11,082 nt of DNA from an uncultured Candidatus Melainabacteria bacterium. Its GTDB lineage: Bacteria > Cyanobacteriota > Vampirovibrionia > Gastranaerophilales > Gastranaerophilaceae. The translations under genes were made by a program, and so were the position numbers. The stretch covers positions 1 to 11,082 of the forward strand of contig CAKVJR010000049.1 in assembly GCA_934754855.1 (NCBI GenBank). The letters run 5' to 3'. Positions 1 to 6,370 of this stretch are shown here, one piece after another. Numbering within the stretch: the first letter of the stretch is position 1; each line of letters starts with the position of its first letter. Under the pieces are notes generated by a model, which saw only the letters and a list, made by a program, of their open reading frames with translations, did not search any database and had not been told where the DNA came from.

Positions 1-172
1 TGACTTTCGCCGTCGAAAGTTACAAGAAAAAATGAGCGAACCCGAAGGGTTGACGAACGAAGTGAGTAAATGCACTCCGCATAGGAGCCGTCCTCTTTTC
101 TTTCTTGTTGGGGTACACGTTATTCTTTCTTTTCTCATCGGAAAGAAAAGAAAGAATAATGGGTACAAATAA
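1..172. repeat. Hairpin-rich segment, probable intergenic repeat or element end
   Basis: This stretch is packed with inverted repeats: a 7-bp stem with a 4-base loop (3-9/14-20), AACCC/GGGTT with a GAA loop (39-43/47-51), CTCC/GGAG (75-78/84-87), and a 15-bp stem with a 10-base loop (120-134/145-159). The right arm of the last hairpin can instead pair with 94-104 (94-104/141-151), and 22-29 can pair with 101-108, so alternative folds exist. Plus frame 2 is open from position 2 to a TAA at 170-172 (46 residues from the ATG at 32). The minus frame is open from an ATG at 138 to the left edge. Open frames on both strands plus dense palindromes suggest a structured extragenic repeat or element terminus rather than a gene. 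It may also be the tail of a gene lying to the left. That it is a repeat is inferred, since only one copy is in view. Confidence 0.45.
120..159. repeat. Perfect 15-bp inverted repeat
   Basis: TTATTCTTTCTTTTC at 120-134 is matched exactly by its reverse complement at 145-159, with a 10-base loop (135-144). The arms are pyrimidine/purine tracts, so in RNA they form a long A/U-rich hairpin. No T-run follows on the plus strand (GGGTACAAAT comes next), so it is not a standard intrinsic terminator. Confidence 0.7.
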
Positions 173-273
173 TAGTATTTATCAAACAAATAGTCAAAAT
201 CATTGTTTTTTAACAAAAAACGCCTAAAAAGCAAGCATAGGCATAAATAAAATCAATTTCAGGAATCACACAA

Positions 274-783
274 ATGAAACGAATAATTTTGCATTGGACG
301 GCGGGGGCGAATTTCCCCAATACAACCGATTTACAGCATTATCACTATGTTATCGACAAAGGCGGAAAAATCACCGAGGGCGTTTTCCCTGTTTCAGCGA
401 ACGAGGTCTGCAAAAGTTATAACAACAAAGCACTTTATGCAGCACATACAGGCGGCGGAAATACAGGCTCTATCGGGGTTGCGGTCTGCGGAATGGCGGA
501 TTATAAGGGCAAATTGTCCGACACAAAATTTCCGCTTACGGCGGTGCAGGTCGAGAGAATGTTCTCTTTTACGGCGGAATTGTGCAAAAAATACGGCATT
601 CCTGTTACGCCCGATACCGTGCTGACGCATTATGAATTTGGCAAAAGTCACCCGAATACGGCAAGTTTCGGGAAGATTGATATAACGATTTTACCGCCGT
701 ATCTGTCCGTAAAGCCAACCGAAATCGGCAACTTTATCCGCAAAAAAGTTATTTGGTATTTGAAAAACAAATACTTTGCCTAA
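274..783 (+). CDS. N-acetylmuramoyl-L-alanine amidase, Amidase_2 type (endolysin-like)
   Basis: This is a 169-residue zinc amidase of the Amidase_2/PGRP/T7-lysozyme fold, which cuts the bond between N-acetylmuramic acid and L-alanine in peptidoglycan. The expected ligands are visible: His7 in ILHWTAG, His119 in LTHYEF and Asp136 in GKID, with the usual nearby Lys134. The strand HYHYVIDKGGKI (22-33) and the HTGGGNTGSIGVAVCG stretch (58-73) also fit. The domain fills the whole protein. There is no signal peptide, transmembrane segment or cell-wall-binding domain, and this size and plainness are typical of phage endolysins, which need a holin to reach the wall. No holin is visible nearby. The start is supported by AGGA at 261-264, nine bases upstream. 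An excisionase-like gene follows about 195 bases downstream, so a prophage remnant or captured lysis gene is likely. A domesticated cytoplasmic or recycling amidase is the alternative. Confidence 0.85.
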   Translation: MKRIILHWTAGANFPNTTDLQHYHYVIDKGGKITEGVFPVSANEVCKSYNNKALYAAHTGGGNTGSIGVAVCGMADYKGKLSDTKFPLTAVQVERMFSFTAELCKKYGIPVTPDTVLTHYEFGKSHPNTASFGKIDITILPPYLSVKPTEIGNFIRKKVIWYLKNKYFA

Positions 784-978
784 AGATTCAGTATGACTGA
801 TTATTTATTAAAAATTTAAGGCAGTCAAGAGAGAATTACGACAAAGTTTTTTTAAAATTTCAATTTGAAAATCGGAAAATATATTAAAAAATTTTTGTGC
901 TAAAAGGGCTATATTGGTAATGTTAGGAATTAAGAACGTTGCCGTCATTCTTTTTAGCAGCAAGAATACGGAGGAAAG
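784..978. other. Intergenic gap, no gene seen
   Basis: This 195-base AT-rich gap separates the amidase from the helix-turn-helix gene. TGACTG (794-799) and CAGTCA (822-827) form a 6-bp inverted repeat with a long loop and no T-run, too weak to call a terminator. I see no convincing -35/-10 pair. A good Shine-Dalgarno sequence, GGAGGAAAG, lies at the right end directly before the ATG at 979. Confidence 0.5.
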
Positions 979-1185
979 ATGAAGACTAATTTAAAAGAAA
1001 AACAAGAGTACGAAAAGATTATCGATGCGAAAGTTGCGTCGCAAATTTTAGGGATTTCACGTTCGACGGTTTACAAATTGGTGGACAAAAAACTCATTGA
1101 CTACATTGAGTACCCTGATGCGATTAGATTTTACGAAACCGATGTTCTTAATTATCTCAAAAAACACCGCATAAAAGCGATATAG
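979..1185 (+). CDS. Small helix-turn-helix DNA-binding protein, excisionase/MerR-like (HTH_17 type)
   Basis: This 68-residue protein consists almost wholly of one winged helix-turn-helix of the kind found in excisionases, AlpA-like regulators and MerR-type DNA-binding domains. Residues 17-36 (AKVASQILGISRSTVYKLVD) match the 'A-ILG-SRSTVY-L' helix-turn-helix signature. Then come the wing (IDYIEYPDAIRFYETDV) and a last helix (VLNYLKKHRIK). It would bind DNA, probably as a small dimer, to control transcription or excision. The ATG has a strong GGAGGAAAG just upstream, and the gene ends in a clear intrinsic terminator, so it is a self-contained unit. No integrase is seen within the window. Its closeness to a phage-type amidase suggests mobile-element origin, but many small chromosomal regulators also look like this. 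No target can be read from the sequence. Confidence 0.8.
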   Translation: MKTNLKEKQEYEKIIDAKVASQILGISRSTVYKLVDKKLIDYIEYPDAIRFYETDVLNYLKKHRIKAI

Positions 1186-1205
1186 TCTTGCAACGTTATA
1201 ATTTT

Positions 1206-1239
1206 AAACTCCGTTGTCGTTTTGACTTCGGAGTTTTTT
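1206..1239 (+). terminator. Intrinsic terminator of the helix-turn-helix gene
   Basis: AAACTCCG (1206-1213) pairs with CGGAGTTT (1229-1236), an 8-bp stem with a further GTC/GAC inner stem (1216-1218/1224-1226) and a GTTTT loop. The stem runs into a six-T tract at 1234-1239. On the minus strand the same hairpin follows the rmuC stop but has only a poor T-run, so its value for rmuC is doubtful. Confidence 0.85.
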
Positions 1240-1244
1240 ATTCT

Positions 1245-2579
1245 CTATTCAACTTCTACAATTTCTTTGTATTTTTCGGGGATTTTTTTTGTCGGGTGAA
1301 TGTCTAATTTTTCAAGTGCCGCAATTTTATCCACGAGACCGCCTCTGCCCTCAAGCGTTTTGAACGCATTGTCAAATGCAGTTGAGGTCGAGTTGAAACT
1401 TGTTCTGATTTTTTCGAGTCTTTCAAGAAAAACAACAAGTTTTTCGTATGCCGTTGAGGCTGTTTTTAAAATGTTTTCGAGTTCATTCGACTGATTTTGT
1501 TGTGTCCAAATTCTTCCGATTAATTTTAATGTCGCCAAAAGCGTTGACGGGCAAACGATGAAGATATTTTTTGACCAAGCGTATGTTATGATTTTTTGAT
1601 TTGAATAAATGTAACTTGCACAAGATTCTAACGGTAAAAACATCAACTTAAATTCAGGGGTGTGCAAACCCTCGAGGGCATTGTATTTTCCGCTCAAGTC
1701 GTCAATCATTTTTGTAACTTCACCGTAAAAACATTTTAATTGTTCGTTTTTTACTTCGTCATCATTGCTGTTGCAAAAATCAATGAAATTTTTTAACGGG
1801 CATTTTGAATCAATGATAATGTTTTTATTTTCAGGCAAATCAAGCACTACATCAGGTCTTGGGCGTTCGCTCGGAGCAGAAGAATCTTTGAATGTCTGTT
1901 GGGTAATGTAATTTCCTTTTTCAGCGTCATCACGCTTGTTTACAAGCCCTGCCTGCTTCAAAAGATTTTCCAAAATTATTTCGCCAAATTCTCCTCTTGC
2001 TTGAGAATTTGTTTTAATCGCATTGGTCAAATCCGCTGCGGTTTCTCCGATTGCACGACTTTCTTTTACAAGATTTTCAATCTTTTCTTTAAGTGTTGCA
2101 GTGTTGCTTTCGCCCTGTTTATTGAACTCTTCGACCTTTTCTCTGAATTTTTCAAAATCTTCTTTGATAGGTTTGAGTTTCTCTTCCAATGCCTCACGGT
2201 TTTGTTCCCGCAAGTCGCTCTGTTCGCTCTTTATAACCTTATTCGCAATTTCGGTAAAATCTTTTTTGACGATTTCTTGAAGTTGATTTAAAACCTCAAG
2301 TTTTGTTTTGTCCGCTGAAATTTCCTTTGACAATTCGTTAATCTTTTCCGAAAGTTCTTCGTTTTTCTTTTGCACTTCTTCTAAAATTTCAACTTTTGCT
2401 CTGTCGGAATTGCTCTGTGCAACAAGGTTTTCGACTTTTTCTGCAAAGGTTTTGTTTTCGCTTTTTAAAATATTATTTTCCTCGGAAAGTTTTTTAACTT
2501 CGGAATTTTTCAACTTCAATCCGACGAAAAGTCCTATTATCAGCGTAAATACCGCCATTACAATACTCAAAATATTCAT
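1245..2579 (-). CDS. rmuC: RmuC family protein (DNA recombination limiting factor)
   Basis: This 444-residue protein has the RmuC layout. An N-terminal membrane anchor (about residues 3-22) is followed by a long coiled coil (about 25-190, rich in Glu/Lys/Leu heptads) and the conserved RmuC domain (about 193-410). The domain holds GEFGE (196-200) and a PD-(D/E)xK-like core: RPD at 241-243 and DSK at 257-259, followed by CPL. In Escherichia coli, rmuC loss raises inversion between short inverted repeats, and the fold suggests a nuclease. The exact reaction is not settled by sequence. I chose the ATG at 2579 because AAGGGG lies just upstream and the protein then begins directly with the anchor. 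A longer reading from a TTG at 2630 adds 17 residues, but that TTG is part of a perfect -35 box. The gene lies downstream of the PHP gene but has its own promoter. Confidence 0.92.
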   Translation of the reverse strand: MNILSIVMAVFTLIIGLFVGLKLKNSEVKKLSEENNILKSENKTFAEKVENLVAQSNSDRAKVEILEEVQKKNEELSEKINELSKEISADKTKLEVLNQLQEIVKKDFTEIANKVIKSEQSDLREQNREALEEKLKPIKEDFEKFREKVEEFNKQGESNTATLKEKIENLVKESRAIGETAADLTNAIKTNSQARGEFGEIILENLLKQAGLVNKRDDAEKGNYITQQTFKDSSAPSERPRPDVVLDLPENKNIIIDSKCPLKNFIDFCNSNDDEVKNEQLKCFYGEVTKMIDDLSGKYNALEGLHTPEFKLMFLPLESCASYIYSNQKIITYAWSKNIFIVCPSTLLATLKLIGRIWTQQNQSNELENILKTASTAYEKLVVFLERLEKIRTSFNSTSTAFDNAFKTLEGRGGLVDKIAALEKLDIHPTKKIPEKYKEIVEVE

Positions 2580-2602
2580 ATTTCCCCTTTGATTTATTAT
2601 AT

Positions 2603-2630
2603 ATTTTATTTTATCGGTAACTTGTGTCAA
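2603..2630 (-). promoter_or_regulatory. Sigma-70-type promoter of rmuC
   Basis: On the minus strand a perfect -35 hexamer TTGACA (2630-2625) is followed after 16 bases by TAAAAT (2608-2603), one mismatch from TATAAT. Transcription would begin near 2596, leaving a leader of about 17 bases that carries AAGGGG before the ATG at 2579. It is the best promoter match in the window and argues for the shorter rmuC start. Confidence 0.75.
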
Positions 2631-2641
2631 AAACGGACGTA

Positions 2642-3286
2642 TTATTTCAAATCGCCGTGAGTGTCCGTTCCTCCTGTTTTTATGAGGTTAAATTTGTCGG
2701 CAATTTTTTTAACTGTATCGGCGGTGTGAAATTTCACAATTGCTCTGTGGCGACGGTACGGATAGTAGCATTCAAGCCCGTCAAGCCCGATTTCGACCAT
2801 GCATTTCACAAAATGTTCATGATTGATTGTCCAACAGCACGCAGAGTGTGCAAGGACTGCAATTCCGCCTGCTTCGTGGATTGCTTTGATTAATTTCGGA
2901 ACATTTCTTCTGTCGAAAATTCTGACGATATCTTTTTCCGTATCGGCTTTATTCTTTGCAACGAAAGGTTTTAAGGCATCTGAGCGTAAGTCCGTTCCAT
3001 AAGCAAGCAAATGAAGAAAAATTCCCCGATACCAACAGTCAAACTCAATGCCTGTAATGATTTCAGGGTATTCATCAAGGTTTATTAATTTGTAACCGTC
3101 AAAAGTATTATGGTCACAAATTGAGAATTTTTTTAAACCTTTTGCTCTTGCCTGTCTTGCGAGTTCATCTGCGGGCAATTTTCCGTCGGAAGCACTCGAA
3201 TGTAAGTGAAAATCGACATTTTCCCAATAATCGTTTTCATTATACTCGTTAAATAATCTTTTAATGCTATCTTTTGTGTCGTTCAT
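2642..3286 (-). CDS. PHP-domain metal-dependent phosphoesterase
   Basis: This 214-residue protein has a complete set of PHP motifs: DFHLHSSASDG (residues 25-35), ICDHNTFDG (56-64), GIEFD (79-83), HLLAYG (92-97), LAHSA (145-149), GLDGLECYY (167-175) and GGTDTHGD (205-212). These supply the His/Asp/Glu ligands of a multi-metal site. Relatives of the TrpH/YciV type remove phosphate from 3',5'-nucleoside bisphosphates or trim RNA 5' ends, while others act in DNA polymerases or on histidinol phosphate. Substrate cannot be fixed here. It is shorter than the roughly 280-residue TrpH/YciV proteins, with little between the DHN and GIEF motifs. The ATG at 3286 is preferred over an in-frame TTG at 3304, because an extended -10 box at 3322-3314 would put the transcript start almost on that TTG. 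rmuC follows 62 bases downstream. Confidence 0.85.
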   Translation of the reverse strand: MNDTKDSIKRLFNEYNENDYWENVDFHLHSSASDGKLPADELARQARAKGLKKFSICDHNTFDGYKLINLDEYPEIITGIEFDCWYRGIFLHLLAYGTDLRSDALKPFVAKNKADTEKDIVRIFDRRNVPKLIKAIHEAGGIAVLAHSACCWTINHEHFVKCMVEIGLDGLECYYPYRRHRAIVKFHTADTVKKIADKFNLIKTGGTDTHGDLK

Positions 3287-3313
3287 AGTGTATAATTTTC
3301 TCAAGATGAAATT

Positions 3314-3322
3314 ATTATAACA
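3314..3322 (-). promoter_or_regulatory. Extended -10 promoter of the PHP gene
   Basis: Read on the minus strand, TG-T-TATAAT (3322-3314) is a full extended -10 element. No matching -35 is seen, which extended -10 promoters can tolerate. The start point would be near 3307, about 20 bases before the ATG at 3286. On the plus strand a TATAAT at 3291-3296 lies about 40 bases before the membrane-protein gene, without a -35, so the short gap may drive both directions. Confidence 0.45.
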
Positions 3323-3336
3323 AGAACAACAAAATT

Positions 3337-4344
3337 ATGGCTAAAAAATCCGAAAACAGAATTTTAATGATATTCAATATTTTCAAAGACGGAATAGTCT
3401 GGTATTGCAAGTATATGGACGTTTTGCTCAAATACATGCTTTTTCCCGTGTTCGGACAAATTATCGGACTGATTTTGATTTTTACGGCAAATTATTTTTT
3501 TGTGGTAAATATTCCTCATTTGATTAAGCAATATCCGATTTTGGATAATATTCCGTTGGTATTTACGCTTTTGTTAATTTGCGTATTTCCGGGGTTTTTG
3601 GTCTTTTGTAAAGCGTTTTACGATTACATAATCGCAATGGGATCTTTAAATTCGATGGCATACGTTTCCCGTGGAGAAAAGATGAAAAACAAGCCGCTCG
3701 ACCCGAAAACGCATGACGATGTTCTCAAAAAAAGATTAGGAAATTATATCGTTTTGGTTTTGCTGATTTCGCTTTTGTGCTTAATCGGAGTTTTTCCGTT
3801 GTTTATCATTCCGTTTGCGATTGTATGCGTTTATTTGTGCCTTGTTTTCCAAGTTTTTATGCTCGAAGAATCCACTCCGCCGTTGGGTGCTTTCAAGAGA
3901 AGTTTTGAGTTGGTCAAGACTAATTTCGGCATAACGTGTTTACTTTTGGCACTTTCGGGTGCATTGACGTATTGGCTTTTGCCGAATTTAATTGTTTGGA
4001 CCTTTGATAAGGCGAATGCGATTGATTTTCTTGCATATCCCATTCACCGGTATTTGGAAATTTTGCCAATCCAAGATTTGGTAAATTCCGCAATCGCAAC
4101 TTTGACAAGCGGTTTGCCTTTGAATATGCCGATTTCGATTGATACAAACGCAGCGTTTAATATTCACGATATCGCTTGCAGTGTGGTTTGTTCTTTAATC
4201 GGAGTTTCTGTTATCGGTTTGCTTCTCCCGATGAGAAGTTGTTGGTTTACCTTGCTGTATAAGACTTTCGACTTTGAAAAAGGAGAAGAGTTAAGAAAAA
4301 CGGATTACAAAAAAGAATATAAAAACAGAAACAAAAAGGGTTAA
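3337..4344 (+). CDS. Multi-pass integral membrane protein of unknown function
   Basis: This 335-residue protein has about six hydrophobic segments: residues 33-57, 72-98, 137-153, 154-176, 198-221 and 279-298. Loops and the C-terminal tail (from about 309, very rich in Lys/Arg/Glu) look cytoplasmic. The stretch FMLEESTPPLGAFKRSFELVKTNFG (split across 174-198) resembles the 'A-xRS-xL-xxxNF' loop seen in several poorly known membrane families (for example DUF975-like proteins and the membrane domain linked to some glycerophosphodiester phosphodiesterases). I do not recognise a specific family. No transporter ATPase, catalytic or channel motif is visible. The ATG at 3337 has no clear Shine-Dalgarno sequence. 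The gene heads the operon: its stop is one base from the next ATG, which then overlaps metX. A link to methionine or sulfur metabolites is possible from context only. Confidence 0.75.
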   Translation: MAKKSENRILMIFNIFKDGIVWYCKYMDVLLKYMLFPVFGQIIGLILIFTANYFFVVNIPHLIKQYPILDNIPLVFTLLLICVFPGFLVFCKAFYDYIIAMGSLNSMAYVSRGEKMKNKPLDPKTHDDVLKKRLGNYIVLVLLISLLCLIGVFPLFIIPFAIVCVYLCLVFQVFMLEESTPPLGAFKRSFELVKTNFGITCLLLALSGALTYWLLPNLIVWTFDKANAIDFLAYPIHRYLEILPIQDLVNSAIATLTSGLPLNMPISIDTNAAFNIHDIACSVVCSLIGVSVIGLLLPMRSCWFTLLYKTFDFEKGEELRKTDYKKEYKNRNKKG

Positions 4345-4345
4345 T

Positions 4346-4573
4346 ATGTTTGTTTGCAGAAAGTGTAAAAAAATTAATAATTTTGATTTGATGTTGAACC
4401 GAAAGTATGACGGTGCGGGCAATGTCGAAAAAAACATTGATGCAAACGGAAAATTGATGATTACGGTTGACGGATATTCCTTCGTTCCGGATTTGGATTT
4501 TATGAATAATTATGCGGTTTGCGGCTATTGCGGCGGAATTTATTGTTGGGATTATTCAAAACAGGTGAAATAA
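4346..4573 (+). CDS. Small zinc-ribbon-like protein
   Basis: This 75-residue protein has two CxxC knuckles, CRKC at residues 4-7 and CGYC at 59-62, plus Cys67. They are spaced as in a zinc ribbon, with a beta-rich insert between (VDGYSFVPDLDF). It is too small for a catalytic domain, so a structural zinc protein binding nucleic acid or a partner protein is the most likely role, but I recognise no named family. It starts one base after the stop of the membrane-protein gene. Its TAA (4571-4573) shares the A of the metX ATG, a TAATG arrangement that implies coupled translation. Real coding status is supported by this packing and by the ordered cysteines. No regulatory target can be inferred. Confidence 0.75.
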   Translation: MFVCRKCKKINNFDLMLNRKYDGAGNVEKNIDANGKLMITVDGYSFVPDLDFMNNYAVCGYCGGIYCWDYSKQVK

Positions 4574-5694
4574 TGGGCAAATCGGTCGGAAAAACAGAAT
4601 TAAAATTTTTAAAATATGATGACAAAATCAAACTCAACTCGGGTGTGGAATTTGGTCCGATTGAAATTGCTTATGAAACTTATGGCGAATTGAACGAACA
4701 GGGCGATAATGCGATTTTGGTTTTGCACGCTTTGACGGGAGATGCTCATGCTGCGGGTTATTACAGCGAAAATGACAAAAAATACGGCTGGTGGGACGAA
4801 ATGATTGGTCCTGATAAGGCTTTTGACACGAATAAATATTTTGTCGTTTCGTCAAATATGCTTGGCGGTTGCTCGGGGACGACGGGTCCCTCTTCGATTA
4901 ATCCTGAAACAGGAAAGCCTTACGGTTTGTCGTTTCCCGTGATTACGATGGAAGATGCCGTTCAGGTTCAAAAAATTCTTGTTGACTCTTTGGGTATAAA
5001 AAAAATGATTGTCGCAGGCGGGTCAATGGGCGGTATGCAGGCTCTCGAGTGGGCAACTTCTTATCCCGAATATGTTTCTAAAACAGTCATTATTGCATCG
5101 ACGTCAAGGCTTACGGCTCAAGGAATTGCGTTCAATGCGGTCGGTCGCAACGCAATTTTGTCGGACGAAAATTTTAACTGCGGTGATTATTATGACAAAA
5201 AACACCCTGAAAAAGGTTTGTCTGTTGCGAGAATGATTGGTCACATAACTTATTTGTGCGAAGAATCAATGCACAAAAAATTCGGTCGCCGCTTGCAGGA
5301 TAAATCAAAACCCGATTTCGATTTCGGAATTGATTTTCAGGTCGAAAGTTACTTGCAGCATCAGGGTTTGACGTTTGTTGAGCGGTTTGATGCGAACAGT
5401 TATTTGTATATTACAAAAGCGGTCGATTATTTCGATTTGGCGGACAAATACGGCTCGTTGGAAGAGGCGTTTAAGCACGCTGACAGTGCGTTTTTGATAA
5501 TTTCTTTCTCGACGGATTGGCTGTTCCCGACTGAACAATCGAAAGAAATGACAAAGGCTCTCGTTCGTGCGGGAAAAGATGTTTCTTTCTGCGAAATTCA
5601 GTCGCCGTGCGGGCATGATGCATTTTTGCTCGAATTTAAAACTCAAACAGAGATTATAAAATCTTTTTTGAAAAAGGATACCGAAAATGAATAA
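4573..5694 (+). CDS. metX: Homoserine O-acyltransferase (acetyltransferase) MetX
   Basis: This 373-residue alpha/beta-hydrolase transfers an acyl group (usually acetyl from acetyl-CoA) to the hydroxyl of L-homoserine, the committed step to methionine. Visible landmarks are LHALTGDAHAAG (51-62), SNMLGGCSGTTGP (94-106), the nucleophile elbow GGSMGGMQ with Ser151, FSTDWLFP with Asp315 and CGHDAF with His348, which together form the catalytic triad. The length matches the family. The start is the ATG at 4573 that overlaps the previous stop, with AGGTGA at 4563-4568. An upstream in-frame ATG at 4519 lies inside the zinc-ribbon gene and is rejected. The 3' end overlaps metW by 8 bases. Some MetX proteins use succinyl-CoA instead, and sequence reading alone does not settle the donor. 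No SAM riboswitch is seen upstream. Confidence 0.93.
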   Translation: MGKSVGKTELKFLKYDDKIKLNSGVEFGPIEIAYETYGELNEQGDNAILVLHALTGDAHAAGYYSENDKKYGWWDEMIGPDKAFDTNKYFVVSSNMLGGCSGTTGPSSINPETGKPYGLSFPVITMEDAVQVQKILVDSLGIKKMIVAGGSMGGMQALEWATSYPEYVSKTVIIASTSRLTAQGIAFNAVGRNAILSDENFNCGDYYDKKHPEKGLSVARMIGHITYLCEESMHKKFGRRLQDKSKPDFDFGIDFQVESYLQHQGLTFVERFDANSYLYITKAVDYFDLADKYGSLEEAFKHADSAFLIISFSTDWLFPTEQSKEMTKALVRAGKDVSFCEIQSPCGHDAFLLEFKTQTEIIKSFLKKDTENE

Positions 5695-6298
5695 CGATGA
5701 GGCTTTACACGCAAATTACAACCATATTGTTCCTTTGATTGAAAATGGGGCGAAAGTCCTCGATTTGGGCTGCGGGGACGGAACTTTGCTCAAAAAACTC
5801 ATCGATGAAAAAAATGTTTACGGCAAAGGAATTGAAATTAATCAAGAAAATGTCATTCAGTCGCTCCACAAGGGGCTTTCGGTAATTCAGGGCGATATTG
5901 ACGAAGGGCTTGAGGATTTTTCTGACAATGAAATGGATTATGTTATTTTAAATCAGACTTTGCAATCGACGCAAAACCCTGATTTTGTAATAAAAGAAAT
6001 GCTCAGGGTCGGCAAAAATGCGGTTGTCAGTTTCCCGAATTTTGCTTATTGGCGTATCAGATTTTATTTGCTTTTTAAGGGAAAAATGCCGAAATCGAAG
6101 ATGTTGCCGTTCGAGTGGTATGATACGCCGAACATTCACCTTTTGACGGTTCGGGACTTTTTCGATTATTGTGAAAAAAGAGATATTAAAATTTCAAAAT
6201 CGATTTTGACAAGACGGGGAAAAATCGTAAATTCAAGATTTAAAAAGACTTTTGCGGATATTTTTGCGGAAGAAGTTATTTTTGTAATTCATAAATAA
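5687..6298 (+). CDS. metW: MetW, methyltransferase-fold partner of MetX
   Basis: This 203-residue protein has the S-adenosylmethionine-binding motif VLDLGCGDG (24-32) and the MetW signatures VIQGDIDEGL (66-75), NQTLQ (89-93), SFPNFAYWRIR (115-125) and the block LPFEWYDTPNIHLLT (140-154). In several bacteria metW follows metX and its product is needed for full methionine synthesis, reportedly through complex formation with MetX. A methyl acceptor has not been clearly established as far as I know. Here the ATG lies within the last codons of metX (8-base overlap), with AAGGA at 5673-5677, so the two are surely made together. The fold has an intact glycine-rich loop, so SAM binding is plausible and could act as feedback sensing of the pathway's end product (inference). 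Confidence 0.92.
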   Translation: MNNDEALHANYNHIVPLIENGAKVLDLGCGDGTLLKKLIDEKNVYGKGIEINQENVIQSLHKGLSVIQGDIDEGLEDFSDNEMDYVILNQTLQSTQNPDFVIKEMLRVGKNAVVSFPNFAYWRIRFYLLFKGKMPKSKMLPFEWYDTPNIHLLTVRDFFDYCEKRDIKISKSILTRRGKIVNSRFKKTFADIFAEEVIFVIHK

Positions 6299-6370
6299 AA
6301 AAATACCTCAAATGAATGAGCGAATTTTTTGAAAAATCCGTTATCCTGTATGTGTGAGAGAAAGGAAAGT

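Noticed and set aside
222..242. Possible minus-strand terminator (GCCTA/TAGGC followed by a T-run)
   Set aside because: The stem is only 5 bp with an 11-base loop, and no minus-strand gene lies upstream for it to serve.
1899..2592. Long Phe/Ser-rich plus-strand frames opposite rmuC
   Set aside because: They are antisense shadows of the Lys/Glu-rich coiled coil, with no ribosome site or recognisable protein features.
2580..2630. 17-residue N-terminal extension of RmuC from a TTG start
   Set aside because: The TTG is part of a perfect -35 box, and the ATG at 2579 has its own Shine-Dalgarno sequence and begins directly at the membrane anchor.
4519..4572. 18-residue N-terminal extension of MetX from an upstream ATG
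   Set aside because: It lies wholly inside the zinc-ribbon gene in another frame. The ATG at 4573 has AGGTGA upstream and gives the normal family length.
4345..4572. SAM riboswitch or other methionine-responsive RNA before metX
   Set aside because: The space before metX is filled by coding sequence, and no riboswitch-like helices were recognised before the operon's first gene at 3337.
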